Of a stretch of DNA of 64,000 nt, positions 10,709 to 22,573 are shown piece by piece. Under the pieces are notes generated by a model, which was not told the origin of the DNA, made no database searches, and saw nothing but the letters and a program-made list of their open reading frames with translations. The stretch's first letter is position 1, and the number at the start of each line of letters is the position of its first letter. Origin of the DNA: Lasiodiplodia sp. COLG20 (Eukaryota > Ascomycota > Dothideomycetes > Botryosphaeriales > Botryosphaeriaceae); the NCBI GenBank assembly GCA_009801085.1, contig VNWV01000014.1, forward strand, positions 1 to 64,000. The letters run 5' to 3'. A program made the position numbers and the translations under genes.

Positions 10709-11542
10709 GAGTTGGGAGGTGGAGAAAGACAGGTAACGGCCGGCCGTTGGAACATGGCGGGGCGGGACTGCAGATAGAACTTTCTGGTTGCTTATGAATG
10801 TTTCTGTGCGATTTGGCGTCAATCGTTGTTTAGCCTTGGATTTATTCACTCGTTGCAGAGAGCAATCATGTACATGCGCGCTTTTGATATATTTTACAGC
10901 AATACCAAGTCCTAGAACTCTATTAGAACCTTAACTCACTGTGATTATTCTCCCTATCAAGCCAAGTTCAGTTCAAGTGGCTTCTGCTGCTTAGTATGTG
11001 GACACTTCCAGAAAGATCTGAAAGAATTGTAGATATGCAGATTTCTCACCCGATGCAACACGAAAACGAGTCACTATATTTTACGGAATTCCCCCTTGGT
11101 GCTGGATAATGCGCGTTGTGAATGCAGTTGCCCATCCCAGAGTATCAGTAAAAAAAAAAACAGAACAATCGCTCTTACGTCGACAGTGATGTTCAAATTT
11201 GGGCAGATTGCTCGTACATATCCGGAAGCATCGTCTTCATGGGATACAACATATCAAAAACAGCTGGCGACTCTCCATTGACGAAGAATCCCATCATAGT
11301 ATCCAAAGGAGTCAGCACAGTTCCCCACCGTACCATCGACGTCATGTCGGGTCGAGGGGTTCCGGTGGCTCTACTGACCAAGAGAGGTTGTCAGCATAAA
11401 GGCCCACTTCGTCATCGATGGCCCAGATTGGTGGAACATGGGTCACACAATATGTAGATCAGCAATATGAGGCTTCGGAATCTGCGATCCGGCTGGTGCT
11501 ATAAATATTACACGACAAGTATATCAATTATCTATCTCCCCA
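10709..11542. other. Convergent intergenic region
   Basis: Separates the 3' ends of the EFE-like gene and P450 A. Only short frames occur (11.1-11.46 kb, both strands), including a minus-strand stretch at about 11200-11460 that reads like protein in two frames but is interrupted, possibly a relic of an unrecognised gene. Confidence 0.4.
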
Positions 11543-13242
11543 CTATGTGCGCTCTCCCAAGACGGTGACACGTATCCCTTTGGACTCTGGCCTAAAGCCT
11601 CCGGCAAATCCATCCCAGGTAATCTCCACATCCGAGGGCGATGTTTCAAATAGGGCAAGGTCAAGGCGTCTGACGACGGAAGCCACGGCGAGGAACAACT
11701 CAGCCGTCGCCAAACTACGCGGAAACTGGTGAGAAAAAGCTTGAGCGATTTTCAAAGGGCACATACTGGATACCGATGCATGCACGACTGCCCTTGGAAA
11801 AAGGGACAACGTATTTCCTGGAGTGCTCGTTCACTCCCCCCTCGAGCCAGCGCTCGGGTAAAAACTTGAGCGGCTGGGGAAAGAGTTCTGGGTCGAGATG
11901 AATAAAGTGTGAGGTCATGCTGGTTGGAGTCTGAAGGGCACGCAGGTTAGCAAGAGCAAGCAAACAGGAGTGATGGCTTACCCCAGGCGGAATGGTCCAC
12001 TCGCCGCACCGTAGCTCCTCGGCCGGTGCGATGCGAATCAGACGAGAAGTAATGACTGCACCGATGCGGTGTTGCTCTTGGATGACGGCTTGCTGATTGC
12101 ATGTCAGGAAAAGGAGTTTTAAACTCGGGTCCTCGACTTACGAGGTAGGGCAGCTGCTCAAGTTGCTGCCATGACGGCATGTTTGCTGGATCTGGGATGG
12201 CGTCGTCCAGTTCTTTCCTCAGTTTCTGGAGGACGGGAGGATTGTGGAGCAGATTGAAGGTCAGGACTGCCAATGTCTGAGCGGTGGTCTCGCCGCCAGC
12301 GCCGATGAGAATAAGGCCTTCGTCCATCAGGCGATCCAGCGTCTTCTCCTCGGGCGGCAGACTGCTTTCTAATATTTCCTCAAAAATGGTCTTGCTCGGG
12401 CCCGTTGTGCGGTCCGAGGCGCGTTTTCGCTGCATGACGGCATCGACTTGTTGGCGAATTTTCTATGGCGGTCAGCAGAGATGCACAGGACAACAAGAGA
12501 AAGCACGTACGCGCTGAAGCTGGACAAAGAAGGCGGCCGGCTCGCTGATGCGCACGGCAACGGAGTCAGGGAGGCTGGTCAGGACGGCTCCCAGCCATGG
12601 GAAGTGGCGGTTGACGATTCCGGCCTCGATGCTGGCCATGATGGCTTTCTTCCACGAGGCGCCAAAGTCGGGGGCGTCGACGAGGCCAAAGGGGTTGCCG
12701 AAGGCATAGCTGGAGATGACGTCCAGCGTCAGGGCCATGAAGGCCGTCTGCAGCTCGACGGGCTGGGAAGCGCGCAGCAGCAGTTGGGCGATCAGCCTGT
12801 CGACGCGATCGCGCACCAGCGGCTCGAGGGCTTGGACGGCGCGCTTGGAGAAGAAGGGATTGAGGGCCTGGCGGCGCAGGCGGTGGTGTTGGTGCGGCAC
12901 GGTGCCGAAAGTCGACTGGCCGCCCGAGGAGCCGACATGCCAGGCCGACTTGTCGCGCGGCTGGCGGCTGCTGGTGTAGAGCGTGTCGTACCAGTCGGCG
13001 TCGCGAACGTGGATCTCGTCCGGCCCGATGCGCACGACCGGCCCGTAGACGCGGTGCATGCGCTCGATCTCGCGGAAGAACTGGCCGTGCCGCACCACGT
13101 CGAAGTAGAGCTCGTACCAGCCCGACACGGCCGCCAGCCGCGGGCCCGGGAACCGCGCGAGCGGCGAGAAGAAGAGGCGCCGCACCGCGGTGGCGGCAGC
13201 GCCAAGGACGGCCAGCAGGACAAGGAGTGCAATCAGCGCCAT
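11543..13242 (-). CDS. Cytochrome P450 A (trichodiene-oxygenase/CYP65-like)
   Basis: Five exons: 13242-12511, 12462-12142, 12092-11982, 11930-11767 and 11714-11543, with introns of 48-52 nt; the last has a GTATGT donor and joins to ACIGIHLATAELFL. The product is 499 aa, a normal P450 length. It has an N-terminal membrane anchor (about residues 1-18), RFPGPRLAAVSGWYELY, the I-helix AGGETT, ExxR as EQHR, PERW, and the heme loop FSKGSRACIG with its Cys ligand. The segment with WYDTLYTS and HHRLRRQALNPFFSKRAV is typical of the fungal CYP58/65 group that oxidises terpenoid and polyketide skeletons. It is divergent from the SDR across a 399-bp GC-rich promoter. Substrate is unknown. Confidence 0.9.
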
Positions 13243-13641
13243 CGAATCGTGTGCAGCGTTGGACTTGGGGTGCTGGGCTCGGGCACTTTTTCATTGTGCA
13301 GGGCGGGCCGGGAACGCGCGCCGGGTAGTGTGAGCGTGGTCGTAGCCGTGGCTCCCGTACGGGCCGGTCCGGCGGGAGGGGCCGATGCTTAAAATAAGAG
13401 CCGAGGCCAGGCCCCCCCGCCGGAGATGTGTGCTGCAGCTGCAGTCAGCACACCAACTGCTCCTGCCGCTGCGGGTCATGTCCGTCCGTGCCTGCAGCTG
13501 AGGCTGCAGCCTGCCGCTGCTGAGAAATCGCAGCCGCACCGGACTTAGGGCTTCCGTGCTGACAAAGAGCAGAGCCGTGGCTTTTAAGCCGCACCGCCAT
13601 TGCCCTTCTAGCCCCACCATCACCACCAAACAGACGCAACA
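13243..13641. promoter_or_regulatory. Divergent promoter, P450 A / SDR
   Basis: 399 bp, GC-rich. It contains the inverted repeat TGTGCTG (13429-13435) / CAGCACA (13446-13452) around a CTGCAG-rich centre, and a CGGA (13540-13543) ... TCCG (13553-13556) inverted pair. Both are candidate operator sites for co-expression of the two genes; assignment is by position and symmetry. Confidence 0.45.
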
Positions 13642-14730
13642 ATGGGCTACGCGACCACCTTCCTCTACTCACAGCTCTTCGTCAAGCTGCCTTATCCGCA
13701 GTCCGACTTCTCCGACCAGGTCGTCATTGTCACCGGCTCCAACACCGGCCTGGGCCTCGAGGCCGTCAAGCACCTGATCCGCCTCCGCGCCGCACGTGTC
13801 ATCCTTGCCGTGCGCTCCCAGTCCAAGGGCCAGGCCGCCGTCGAGCAGGTTGTCGCCGCCACCAAATGCTCCACCAAGCGCCTGGACGTGTGGCCGCTGG
13901 ATCTCTCCAGCTACCAGTCCATCAAGCAGTTTGGCGAGCGCGTGCGCGCGCTTGATCGCCTCGATGCCGTCATCCAGAACGCCGGCATTCTCACCACCAA
14001 GTGGGCCATTGCCGAGGACAACGAGAGCCACATCACGACCAATGTCATCAGCCCCATGCTGATCGGCCTCGAGGTGCTGCCCAAGCTGCGCGAGAGCGCC
14101 CAAAAGACGGGCCTGCGCGGCCGCCTCGCCTTCGTCGGCAGCGACCTGCAGTACATCGCCAAGTTTTCCGAGAAGAAGCACGGCTCCAGCCTCTTCGCCG
14201 CCCTCAACAAGCAGGACATTGCCGACATGGACGACCGGTAAGTGGCCGCATGCTGTGCGCCCCCAACTCTAACTAATTCTATGCAGGTACAAGGTGTCGA
14301 AGCTGTTGCTCCTGTACGGCGTGCGCGCCCTGGCACAGCTCAGCCCGCTAACGCCCGAGTCCAATGTCATCATCGACAACCTGACTCCCGGCGCATGCAA
14401 GAGCGACATCTTCCGCGACGATGTCAACTGGTTCCAGCGCTTTATGATGAACCTGGCTATTTCGCTGATTGCCCGCACGACTGAGCAGGGCAGTCGCACC
14501 CTGGTCCATGCTGTGAAACCGGAACTCGGTCCCGAGGCTCACGGCGCCTTTTTGATGGACTGCAAGGTCGCTCCGTAAGTCATCGCCCCCACGCCGCGGC
14601 TTAGGCTAACCCGACACACAGGAACGGCGCCAATGTCGACGGCCCGGAGAACGCCAAGCTGCAGGACCGCTTCCGGGAGGAGCTGTTTGCGCGCCTGGAG
14701 CAAATTTCGCCCGGCATTACGAAGCTTTGA
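13642..14730 (+). CDS. Short-chain dehydrogenase/reductase
   Basis: Three exons (13642-14237, 14287-14574, 14622-14730) give 330 aa. Introns of 49 and 47 nt have GTAAGT donors. The Rossmann cofactor motif TGSNTGLG (TGxxxGxG) begins at about residue 31, followed by QNAG (variant of NNAG), a Ser in FVGSD and the catalytic pair in YKVSK, whose first codon is completed across intron 1. The length and NTGLG form suit the retinol-dehydrogenase-like fungal SDRs that often reduce or oxidise carbonyl/alcohol groups in metabolite pathways, usually with NADP(H). It sits between P450 A (divergent) and the exporter (same strand, 269 bp downstream). Substrate is unknown. Confidence 0.9.
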
Positions 14731-14865
14731 GCTGCAGGATCCGAAGGATTGCAGGGGTGGGGTCGTCTAACTGTTTTTGTCGTTTCCCGCACATGTTGAT
14801 AGATTAATGCATCGCTTTCGCTTCCACCTGTCCTGCGCCGCAACCGTTTCATGGAAACGTAACCA

Positions 14866-14883
14866 CGGAAGCTGTACCTTCCG
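14866..14883. promoter_or_regulatory. Candidate Zn2Cys6 site in the exporter promoter
   Basis: CGGAAG and CTTCCG form an inverted pair separated by 6 nt, 117 bp before the MFS start codon. It suits a dimeric binuclear-cluster regulator such as the one encoded at 28669; no binding evidence. Confidence 0.35.
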
Positions 14884-14999
14884 GCAATTACAAAGCTTCC
14901 AACAACATGCAGCTACCCAAACAAGACTGCTCTAGGTAGAAAAGACCACAAGCGCCACTTGCATTTCTACACACACATCACCTCCACATCCAATCAACC

Positions 15000-16944
15000 A
15001 TGCTTTCCTCATCCAGTGACAACTCGAATGTCGAGCCAAAGCACGCCATCGAGGCCCCAGCTGACGAGTATCCCACGGGATGGAAACTCGGCTCCGTCGT
15101 CGTAGCCCTGGTGTTGGCTGTCTTCCTCGCTTCGCTGGACATGGTGCGCCCCTCGCTGCTCATTCCTGTTTGGGTGCTGATCCCGCCACCTAGAACATCG
15201 TGGCAACCGCAATTCCCAAAATCACAGATCAGTTTCACGCACTTGACGACATTGGATGGTACGGTTCAGCGCTGTTCCTCACCGTCGCCTCTTCGCAATC
15301 TGTCTGGGGCAAGGCCTACAAATTCCTCGATCTCAAAAATGTATTCCTCGTTAGCGTCGCCATCTTCGAGATTGGAAGCCTCATCTGCGGTGCGACCACC
15401 CTACCCCACCTTCTTCATTCTTGTGTGCTGACGGTGGCACAGCTGTTGCACAGAACAGCGTGACTTTCATCGTGGGACGCGCCATCATCGGCCTCGGTGC
15501 TGCCGGTGTGCTTGCCGGCTGCTACATCATCATCGCCTTCGTCGTGCCGCCGCAGAAGCGGCCTGCTTTCACCGGAATCATCGGAGCTACCTATGGCGTC
15601 GCGAGCGTCATTGGTCCTCTGATTGGAGGCGTTTTCACCGACGGCCCATCTTGGCGCTGGTGGTACGTTGCCACAAGACTTCCCCAACAGCAGTAATTTG
15701 ACTGATAACCATGGCACAGCTTTTACATCAATCTGCCAATCGGAGGCGTGGCCGTGGCAATCATCGTCGTGATCCTCAAGACGCCCAAGGCTTCCGTTTC
15801 CGAGGAAGCGCGCCGCGCATCTCCCCTGGAGAAGCTGCTGCAGATGGATCTGCCTGGCTTCTTTGTCGTCATGGCTGCTGTCGTCTGCCTTCTGCTCGCT
15901 CTGCAGTGGGGAGGCGTCACCAAGGACTGGGACTCGCCCGACGTTATTGGCACCCTTGTTGGCTTCGCCCTCATCACGGTGCTGTTTCTCGTCATCGAGT
16001 GGTGGCAAGGTCCGCGCGGCATGTTGTCTCCGCAGATCCTCAAGCGTCGCGAAATCTGGACGGGCTGTCTTTTCAGCTTCTTGTGAGTTGATCATATAAC
16101 TCCTGTCGAGTTTCATCGCTGACTTTATCTTCGCAGCCTCGCTGGAGGCTTTTTCATCCTTCTTTACTATCTCCCCATATACTTTCAGGCTATTAGGAAT
16201 ACTTCTGCGCAGGAAAGCGGGATCCGGAATCTCGCACTCATCATCGCCGACAGTAAGGATTACCCCGCAACCTGAGCAAACGTGCACTGTTGCTGACAGA
16301 ACAGCCATCACCGTGATTGGCTCCGGAGCCATCATCACCGCAACAGGGCAGTTCGCACCACTCGTTGTCCTCGGCGCCGTCATGACTACTGTTGGCTCCG
16401 GGCTACTCTACACCCTTGACCAGACCTCAGGCCCCGGCGAGTGGATAGGCTATCAGGTCCTCGCTGGCCTTGGAATCGGTCTTTGTTTCCAAGTACCTAT
16501 CATGGCCGGACAAGCACTTTCTCCTCCAGAGGAAGTTTCTTCCGCTACTGCATTAATCCTTTGTAAGTTCAGTCTTCTCTGCACTCCGCTGCCTCATCTT
16601 TCCAAGCTTCAGATCTTCTGACCTTCCCAATAGTCTTTCAAACCATGGGCGGCGCCATCATGGTCAGCGCTGGTCAGGCAGCGTTTACGAACAAACTCAT
16701 GAGCAGCATCAGAAGCTCTGCGCCCAACCTCCAGCCAGCGGCTGTCGTGGCTGTTGGAGCCACCGATCTACGGAAGTCTTTCTCTGGCGCCGACTTGACC
16801 GCTGTATTGGCTGCTTACACCGATGGCATCCAAACTGCCCTCATCCTCAGTATTGCTTTGGCTGGCATCGCTACTATTGCAAGCTTTCTGGTGCCTTGGA
16901 AATCTATCAAGGGGAAGGCTCAGATGGGAGCTGGCGCGGTTTGA
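15000..16944 (+). CDS. MFS exporter, 14-TM DHA14/TRI12-type
   Basis: Seven exons: 15000-15143, 15194-15389, 15443-15662, 15720-16082, 16137-16252, 16305-16562 and 16634-16944, giving 535 aa. Motifs follow the drug:H+ antiporter-2/TRI12 group: [33 protein letters not shown] after intron 1, [21 protein letters not shown], and motif-C-like [20 protein letters not shown] followed by [13 protein letters not shown]. The N-terminal 30 residues are hydrophilic and cytosolic; the rest alternates hydrophobic segments. Such pumps export the cluster's product or protect the producer. It lies in the centre of the cluster and shares an orientation with the SDR and P450 B. The last splice (71-nt intron) is the least typical but keeps frame into [19 protein letters not shown]. 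Confidence 0.9.
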
Positions 16945-18184
16945 GAAATTCATCAGAGCTATCTGTACACGGTATTCGACGAAGGCAACGTTTCGATTGG
17001 TTTATCCAGAGCCCATTATAGATCTACTACGTGTTCTTATTTTTTTTCTCTCTCTCTTTAATGTAGAAACGATATATGTTTTCGCAATGGCGTTTTTTAA
17101 TTTTTCGGTCTTGAAGGAACCAATGTATACAGATAACAGAATTGAAAATTTTCAACATTCTTGGGTAGATCTAAGTATGCTACAATTTAATAACACTGTG
17201 ATATTATGCGATGTATGCCTCCGAAGCTCTACTCTTCTAGAGAAGCACCTACTCTTAAAATATATTACTAAACGAACTTTTACACATGCATTCGGCAATG
17301 CTGATTGTAGTTAAGGACTAGCTCACGTAATACGAATCTTAAAAAACTTTAATGCCTGTGCCTGTATAATTAATATGGTAGGTCAAGGCCGATTATTTTC
17401 GCATTCACCGGACCTGATACGCCAGAAAACAATTCCACGCTAGAGTTCGGCCGAGGGGCTGTTCCGTACTCAGGTTAACTTACGGCGTCTGATTGATTCA
17501 CTTGGCTTGCGATCCGATACGCGAGCCATGGCGGCCAAGCCGAGGATGGGAGCTGACTCAGATACAAAACTCCGGACCCCCTCATGTTCCGCTATCGCCG
17601 AGAGCAGAAAATATATATGGCCCGAAGTTTAATTCCAGTGGGGTTTCCGTGCCTCGTACGAGCCTTTCGTCGGCCGCGATACGTTGGATTGCGAGGCTTT
17701 TCAAGCTAGGCGGCGCATACACCAGATGGAACGCCGCGTCGCAGGACCATCCTGCAGTACCGACAACTATCGGTGCATCCTGCCGACGGCTAAATATCCA
17801 CTCGGGCACTTAATCCAACAGAGTTGCGTATCATTTCAGATAATCCTACGGGACTGTCTCTTAATTCGGTGGCTACAGTAAGGCGCCACTATCTCACGAC
17901 TGGTTCATCTCCTAGGTCTACGGAACGCCTTTGTCGGCTTCTCTACGCATGAGAAGGATGGTTCCGTGATGCTTCAACGCCTCGACCAGCCCCACCGGAA
18001 TCTTTGTCTCCATATTGATCCGAGAACCGACAATGGGCTTGGCTGCCGTTGCCACGGGCCTGGCGAATGATTTGTAACTCTTAGTGGTGGACGGCCATTC
18101 CGGCGACAGTGGGCCTCTCTGGCCGGTGGTTTATTTAGCTTGATTGCCGCTGTACTTTGGGTCCAACCCAAGCACGCATCCATC
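16945..18184. other. Intergenic region upstream of P450 B
   Basis: About 1.2 kb with no family-like frame on either strand. The first part (16.95-17.4 kb) is AT-rich, as expected of the exporter's 3' region; the rest presumably carries the P450 B promoter. Confidence 0.5.
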
Positions 18185-19962
18185 ATGTTCTCCCTCGCAG
18201 TGTTTCTTGTCTTGTTCGTTGTTCTTCTGGCGGCGAAGTTTACTGCATCGTATTTGAATCGCCCGAAGGGAACCCGTTGGCTACCAGGTCCAAAAGGTTT
18301 GTGCTTCAAGGCTTTATTACTTCTTTAGTCCACTGCTAATTAATCCAGGAATCCCGTTTGTCGGACGTGTTTGGGACATTCCACGTACCCACAGCTACAA
18401 ACAGTTCAAGAAATGGTCTGATAAGTTTGGAAACATCTACCAAATCAACATCTTCGGCGTCAACCATGTCTGGATTGCCTCAGACAAAATCGCAAACGAC
18501 CTCTTGGTGAAGAGGAGCCAGATCTTCTCCGACAGGCCTCCCATAAACAACCTCGAAGATAGCAAGGAAGCACCTGAGTATCTTCCTCTTCTCGGATACA
18601 ATGGTAATTGGCTCCACCTCGGCCTTGACGCTCGCTGAAGCTGACACCAACCTCAGATGTGTGGCGCCGCCAAAGGAGATTTGTCCATGGCATGATGTCT
18701 GCGTCTGCCGCCCAGCGTCACCAGGACCTGCCGTACCTCGAGTGCAAGCAGTACCTGGCCCAGTTGCTCCAAAACCCCCAGGACCTCGAGCATCTCTCCG
18801 AAACATTCACCGGTCGCGTGATTTCACGGCTGGCCTTCGGACACGTGCGCTTTGCTCCTGAGATCACGGAGCACTCGCACGCCCTCCTCGGAGCCATCTC
18901 GCCAGCCGCAAACCTCACCAACATCATCCCCCAGCTCCGACTCCTCCCAGCCTGGCTATCGCCCTGGAAGCACGCGGAGCAGGCTCGCCACAAGCGCGAA
19001 CGCGCCTTCTTCGTCGACATGCGCGAGCAGGTCGAACAGGCCGTCGCCGCCGGCGACACAACGCCGTCATACATGCGCATGTTTTTCGACAACAAGGAAA
19101 AGAGCGGCATGGATGATCTCGAAGGCGCCTACACAGTGGGCATGGTCGGGCTGGCTGGCATCCTGACAACGGCGTCCGCCCTCATGACGTACGTGCTGGC
19201 CATGTGCTTGTATCCTGAATGGCAGACCAAGGTGCAGGAGGAGATCGACCGTGTCTGCGGCGACCGCATGCCAAAGCCGTCGGATGCCCCTGATCTTCCC
19301 GTGCTCCGCGCCGTCATCAAGGAGTGCATGCGTTGGAGGCCAGTGACGCCGAGCAGTGAGTCCCTGTAATCCTTGAAGCTTCGGAACAGATCTGCTTACG
19401 TGTTGCCCAGGTATTCCGCATGAATCTCAGATGGACTTCATCTACGAAGACTTCTTCATCCCCAAGGGAACGCATGTTCATCCAAGCCAATGGTTCGCAC
19501 CCGCACTCACCATCTGTGACCGCTACTGACTGTTGATCCAGGGCCATCACCCGCGACGAGAGCGTCTACCCCGATCCTGAACGCTTCAACCCAGAGCGCT
19601 GGCTGCTTCCCAGCTACCCGTCCTACCAAGAGCCGCTGACCAAGTTTCCCACGATCCAAAATTTTACCACTTTTGGCTACGGCCGCCGCATCTGCATGGG
19701 CATGGATCTGGTCGAGCAGGAGTTCCTTGTCGGCATGGGCGGAATGGCCTGGGCCTTTGACATTGCCAAGAAGCGTGATCCTGCCACTGGCCGGCCAATC
19801 CACATTCCTGCTCACGACTACACCAGCCTGCTGATTAGCCGGCCCCGCCCCTTTCAATTCACCCTTAAGGCCCGGAGTCAGGAAAGGGAAGCTGGCATCT
19901 GGCGGCAATACGAGGAAGCAGTCGAAGCGGGCCATATCGCCGGTATTGAGGCGGGTTTCTAG
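18185..19962 (+). CDS. Cytochrome P450 B
   Basis: Five exons (18185-18296, 18349-18603, 18657-19355, 19411-19492, 19542-19962) give 522 aa. Residues 1-20 form a hydrophobic anchor, followed by the proline-rich hinge RWLPGPKGIPFVG. Further signatures are WRRQRRFVH (C-helix), an I-helix AGILTT in place of the usual AGxDT (acidic residue missing before Thr-Thr), ExxR as ECMR, FNPERW, and the heme loop FGYGRRICMG. The overall form resembles the CYP619/CYP504-like fungal group that hydroxylates small aromatic or polyketide-derived acids; this is a tentative family placement. It stands between the MFS exporter and the laccase gene and is presumably a tailoring enzyme of the same pathway. Confidence 0.9.
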
Positions 19963-20476
19963 ACGTTAGGAGGAAAGGTGTCTATACGGTGCATGCTTAG
20001 ATTTAGATTGTTCTCAGAATTAAAGTCGTTCATTCGCTTTTCTAATTATTTTTTTCCCCCGTTTGCATGAGTGCGCGAGTGGACACTAAGCGCGAGTGAT
20101 ATCAAGTCACGACCCGTCTACTTTAGTTTAGAAAACTCCTTTGTCCCTTTAGTTTAATCTTGAAGCCTCTAGTATTTAGTTCTTCGTTGTTGTGCATGAG
20201 TGATATTACAATTTCACCACCGGTTGTAAAGAAAGCATCAACAGTTGTATGGAAGATATATAATTTACAAGCTAAAGTTTACAAACTTATCTCTTTCTAA
20301 CTATGGCCAAACTCTAGCACTCATTGTGAAGCCGGATTGCTATACGGAATGTAAGTATTATTTTAAAGTTCTCAGCTTTGACATGCATGTAACTCTAATT
20401 CGGAAAATTATATAAATTCTGCATATTGCTTTCTTGCTACACTTTCTACAAATAAATAAGTGGTAAATCTAGAAGC
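19963..20476. other. AT-rich convergent spacer
   Basis: 514 bp between the 3' ends of P450 B and the laccase; AT-rich as expected of two facing terminator regions. No gene seen. Confidence 0.5.
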
Positions 20477-22573
20477 TTACAGTCCCGAGTCACTCTGACC
20501 CCAGAACGCATCTTCCGCATAAGAGTTCCAGGCAGTACAAATCTCATCGTAGTCGTCCGGCTTTGAAGGTATCTGATGGCGTCCCTCTAGAAAAGTAACA
20601 GCCAAGCCCTGACTAACGTGCCATGCCTGAATCACGCGTAGGAATTTCATGTCAGCGTACTCTTCGCCTCTCTGTTTTGGAACGTTGGAGACTTACAATG
20701 TGGCAGTGCATCAGCCAAGCGCCTGGATTGTCCGCCTTGAATGCCAGCAACAGCCATCCGCCACTCGGAAGAGTTGCCGTGTCGCGCCGCGGGGGATTAT
20801 CGAAGTTCAATGGCGCACTCGCGTTCCACAGCCCCGAGTCATGGCCGAGGATGAAGAAGTCATGGCCTTGCTTGTGGTCAGCTTGTTGGATCGATGTTCA
20901 ATCATGAAGGGGACCTCGTACCGTGAAGGTGGACCGGATGGGGAATGGGAACAAGAGAATCTTCGGGTTCTTGAATGATCCAGTACGTCCACTGAGAAAA
21001 GGCAAGGTCAGCTGGGATAATACCATGAAAAGCACTGAAATGTACTAACCTCGGCTCCATGGGGGATGTTGACAACATTGGCAACTGCGGGAAGAGTTGC
21101 ATTCGGGCCATGATCGTAGATGGACGAGAGAATGGGCTCTCCAAGATCTACCTTGATAGAAGAACCGTTGACACTCCAAAAAACTATGTTCTCATTAGCT
21201 GCCGTGGGCCCTGTTGCTAGTGCATCCCATTCGAGCGTCTGCACAGCACTCTCAAAGCCCTCGCGTGGAACACTTTCGGGAACCCAAGGCACCAGCTGCG
21301 GGTCGTCGCAGGTAGCATTCAGTTCAGAAAGGTCTTCGTCCGGCTCCCCTGGCTCGCTGCCTTCATAAGAGAAAATGGCACGACCGCGGTTCTGGTTGAA
21401 GCTGCGGCACGCGTCCGACACGTTTGCATGGAACCAGTAATTTCCAATGGATTGGTTGGCCGTTATTATTACGTCGTACCGCTGGCCTGCCACATGGTCA
21501 GAAAAACAATCCCTTTCTGCTCGTTGATTCATACCATTATTCAGAAGCAGCTGCGTTGTGGTAAATGGCTGTACAGGGACAAAGTCGGCTGCAATGACCT
21601 CAAAAGGATGGCCATCCAGCGTCACCAGCAGCTGATTGTCGATAGCACCATTGATGAGCCGCAGACGGTAGCGCTGGCCATGCTTGAGAGTCGTGGTAAA
21701 GAATTCGCCTTGGCCATCAAGAGACTTGCCTGTTCCGTTGATGAGGATGTTTTCGGCTGGAGGCGGGCCACTGGCTGCCAAGTCGCCGGTGGGTAGCAGC
21801 TGCAGGTTCGCGTTGACGGTGTAATACGTCTGGAAAGCAGTCTGGTAGAACCAGTCCGAAAGCATCATACTTCCCAAGTCGATATCGTAGTCGGCCGTAG
21901 CTGGGCCGTGGACTACAATGGGTCCAAACACACCGTCTCCCCACTGAGCGGAGAAGTGGCTGTGATACCAGGATGTGCCATGCTGCGTGAGCTGGAAGGT
22001 GTACGTCTTCGATGAACCAGGGGCGATCGGGCCTGTCTGACGCCATCAGATGAGTCAGATGCTTGTTTGCGAATGACTTACAGCTCGTGATGCCGTTTGT
22101 ACCATCCATGGGGTTGGTGCCGAGCTGACGGAGGCCGTGCCAGTGGATCTCGGTGCCATTGTTCTGCATGTGATTGGTGACGGTGATGCGCACAGTATCG
22201 CCCCAGGACCCTGAGACAACGGGGCCGGGGTACTGATTATTGATCAGAAGGCACGTGCGCGACCCATGGCCGTCGGGATTGCAGGTGGTGTTTGTGATAT
22301 CGAAGTTGTACTTTCATGGCATTCAGTAAGAGCGACAAGCAGCCCGGCTGGAAGAGAGCAAACCTCGATGATCCTGCCCGTGTTGGGCCAGCGCTGGGTA
22401 GCGTCGTCGTCGATTGTCAGGCCTGCATCCCAGCAGCGCCGCGAGTTCGGGCTGTGCTCGCAGGCTGCACCCTGGATCTGACCGCCAGAACTTCCGTTTG
22501 TGGTTAGCGCTGCAGCGGCAGCGAACGGGGCCAAGAAGGCAACAGCCGCCGTCCAGGCTCGAAAGGCATGCAT
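20477..22573 (-). CDS. Secreted laccase / multicopper oxidase (ascomycete type)
   Basis: Seven exons: 22573-22364, 22310-22082, 22032-21535, 21486-21050, 20991-20922, 20866-20697 and 20626-20477, 587 aa. Residues 1-21 (MHAFRAWTAAVAFLAPFAAA) are a signal peptide. All copper motifs are present: HWHG, WYHSHF, HPVHLHGHDFF and HCHIAWHVSQGL, so the four-copper centre should form; the axial T1 position is Leu. The protein ends DSGL, the C-terminal tail characteristic of true ascomycete laccases. A 48-nt intron (21487-21534) keeps frame and hides in a longer ORF; removing it restores LNNGQRYDVII. A laccase in a metabolite cluster commonly performs phenol oxidation or oxidative coupling outside the plasma membrane. 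It is divergent from the GMC gene, suggesting joint expression of two secreted oxidases. Confidence 0.92.

Noticed and set aside
12448..13392. 314-codon plus-strand frame opposite P450 A
   Set aside because: Antisense shadow; low-complexity Arg/Ala/Gly composition, whereas the minus strand encodes a complete P450.
15415..16383. 322-codon minus-strand frame over the exporter gene
   Set aside because: Runs through predicted exons and introns of the MFS gene without any family motif.
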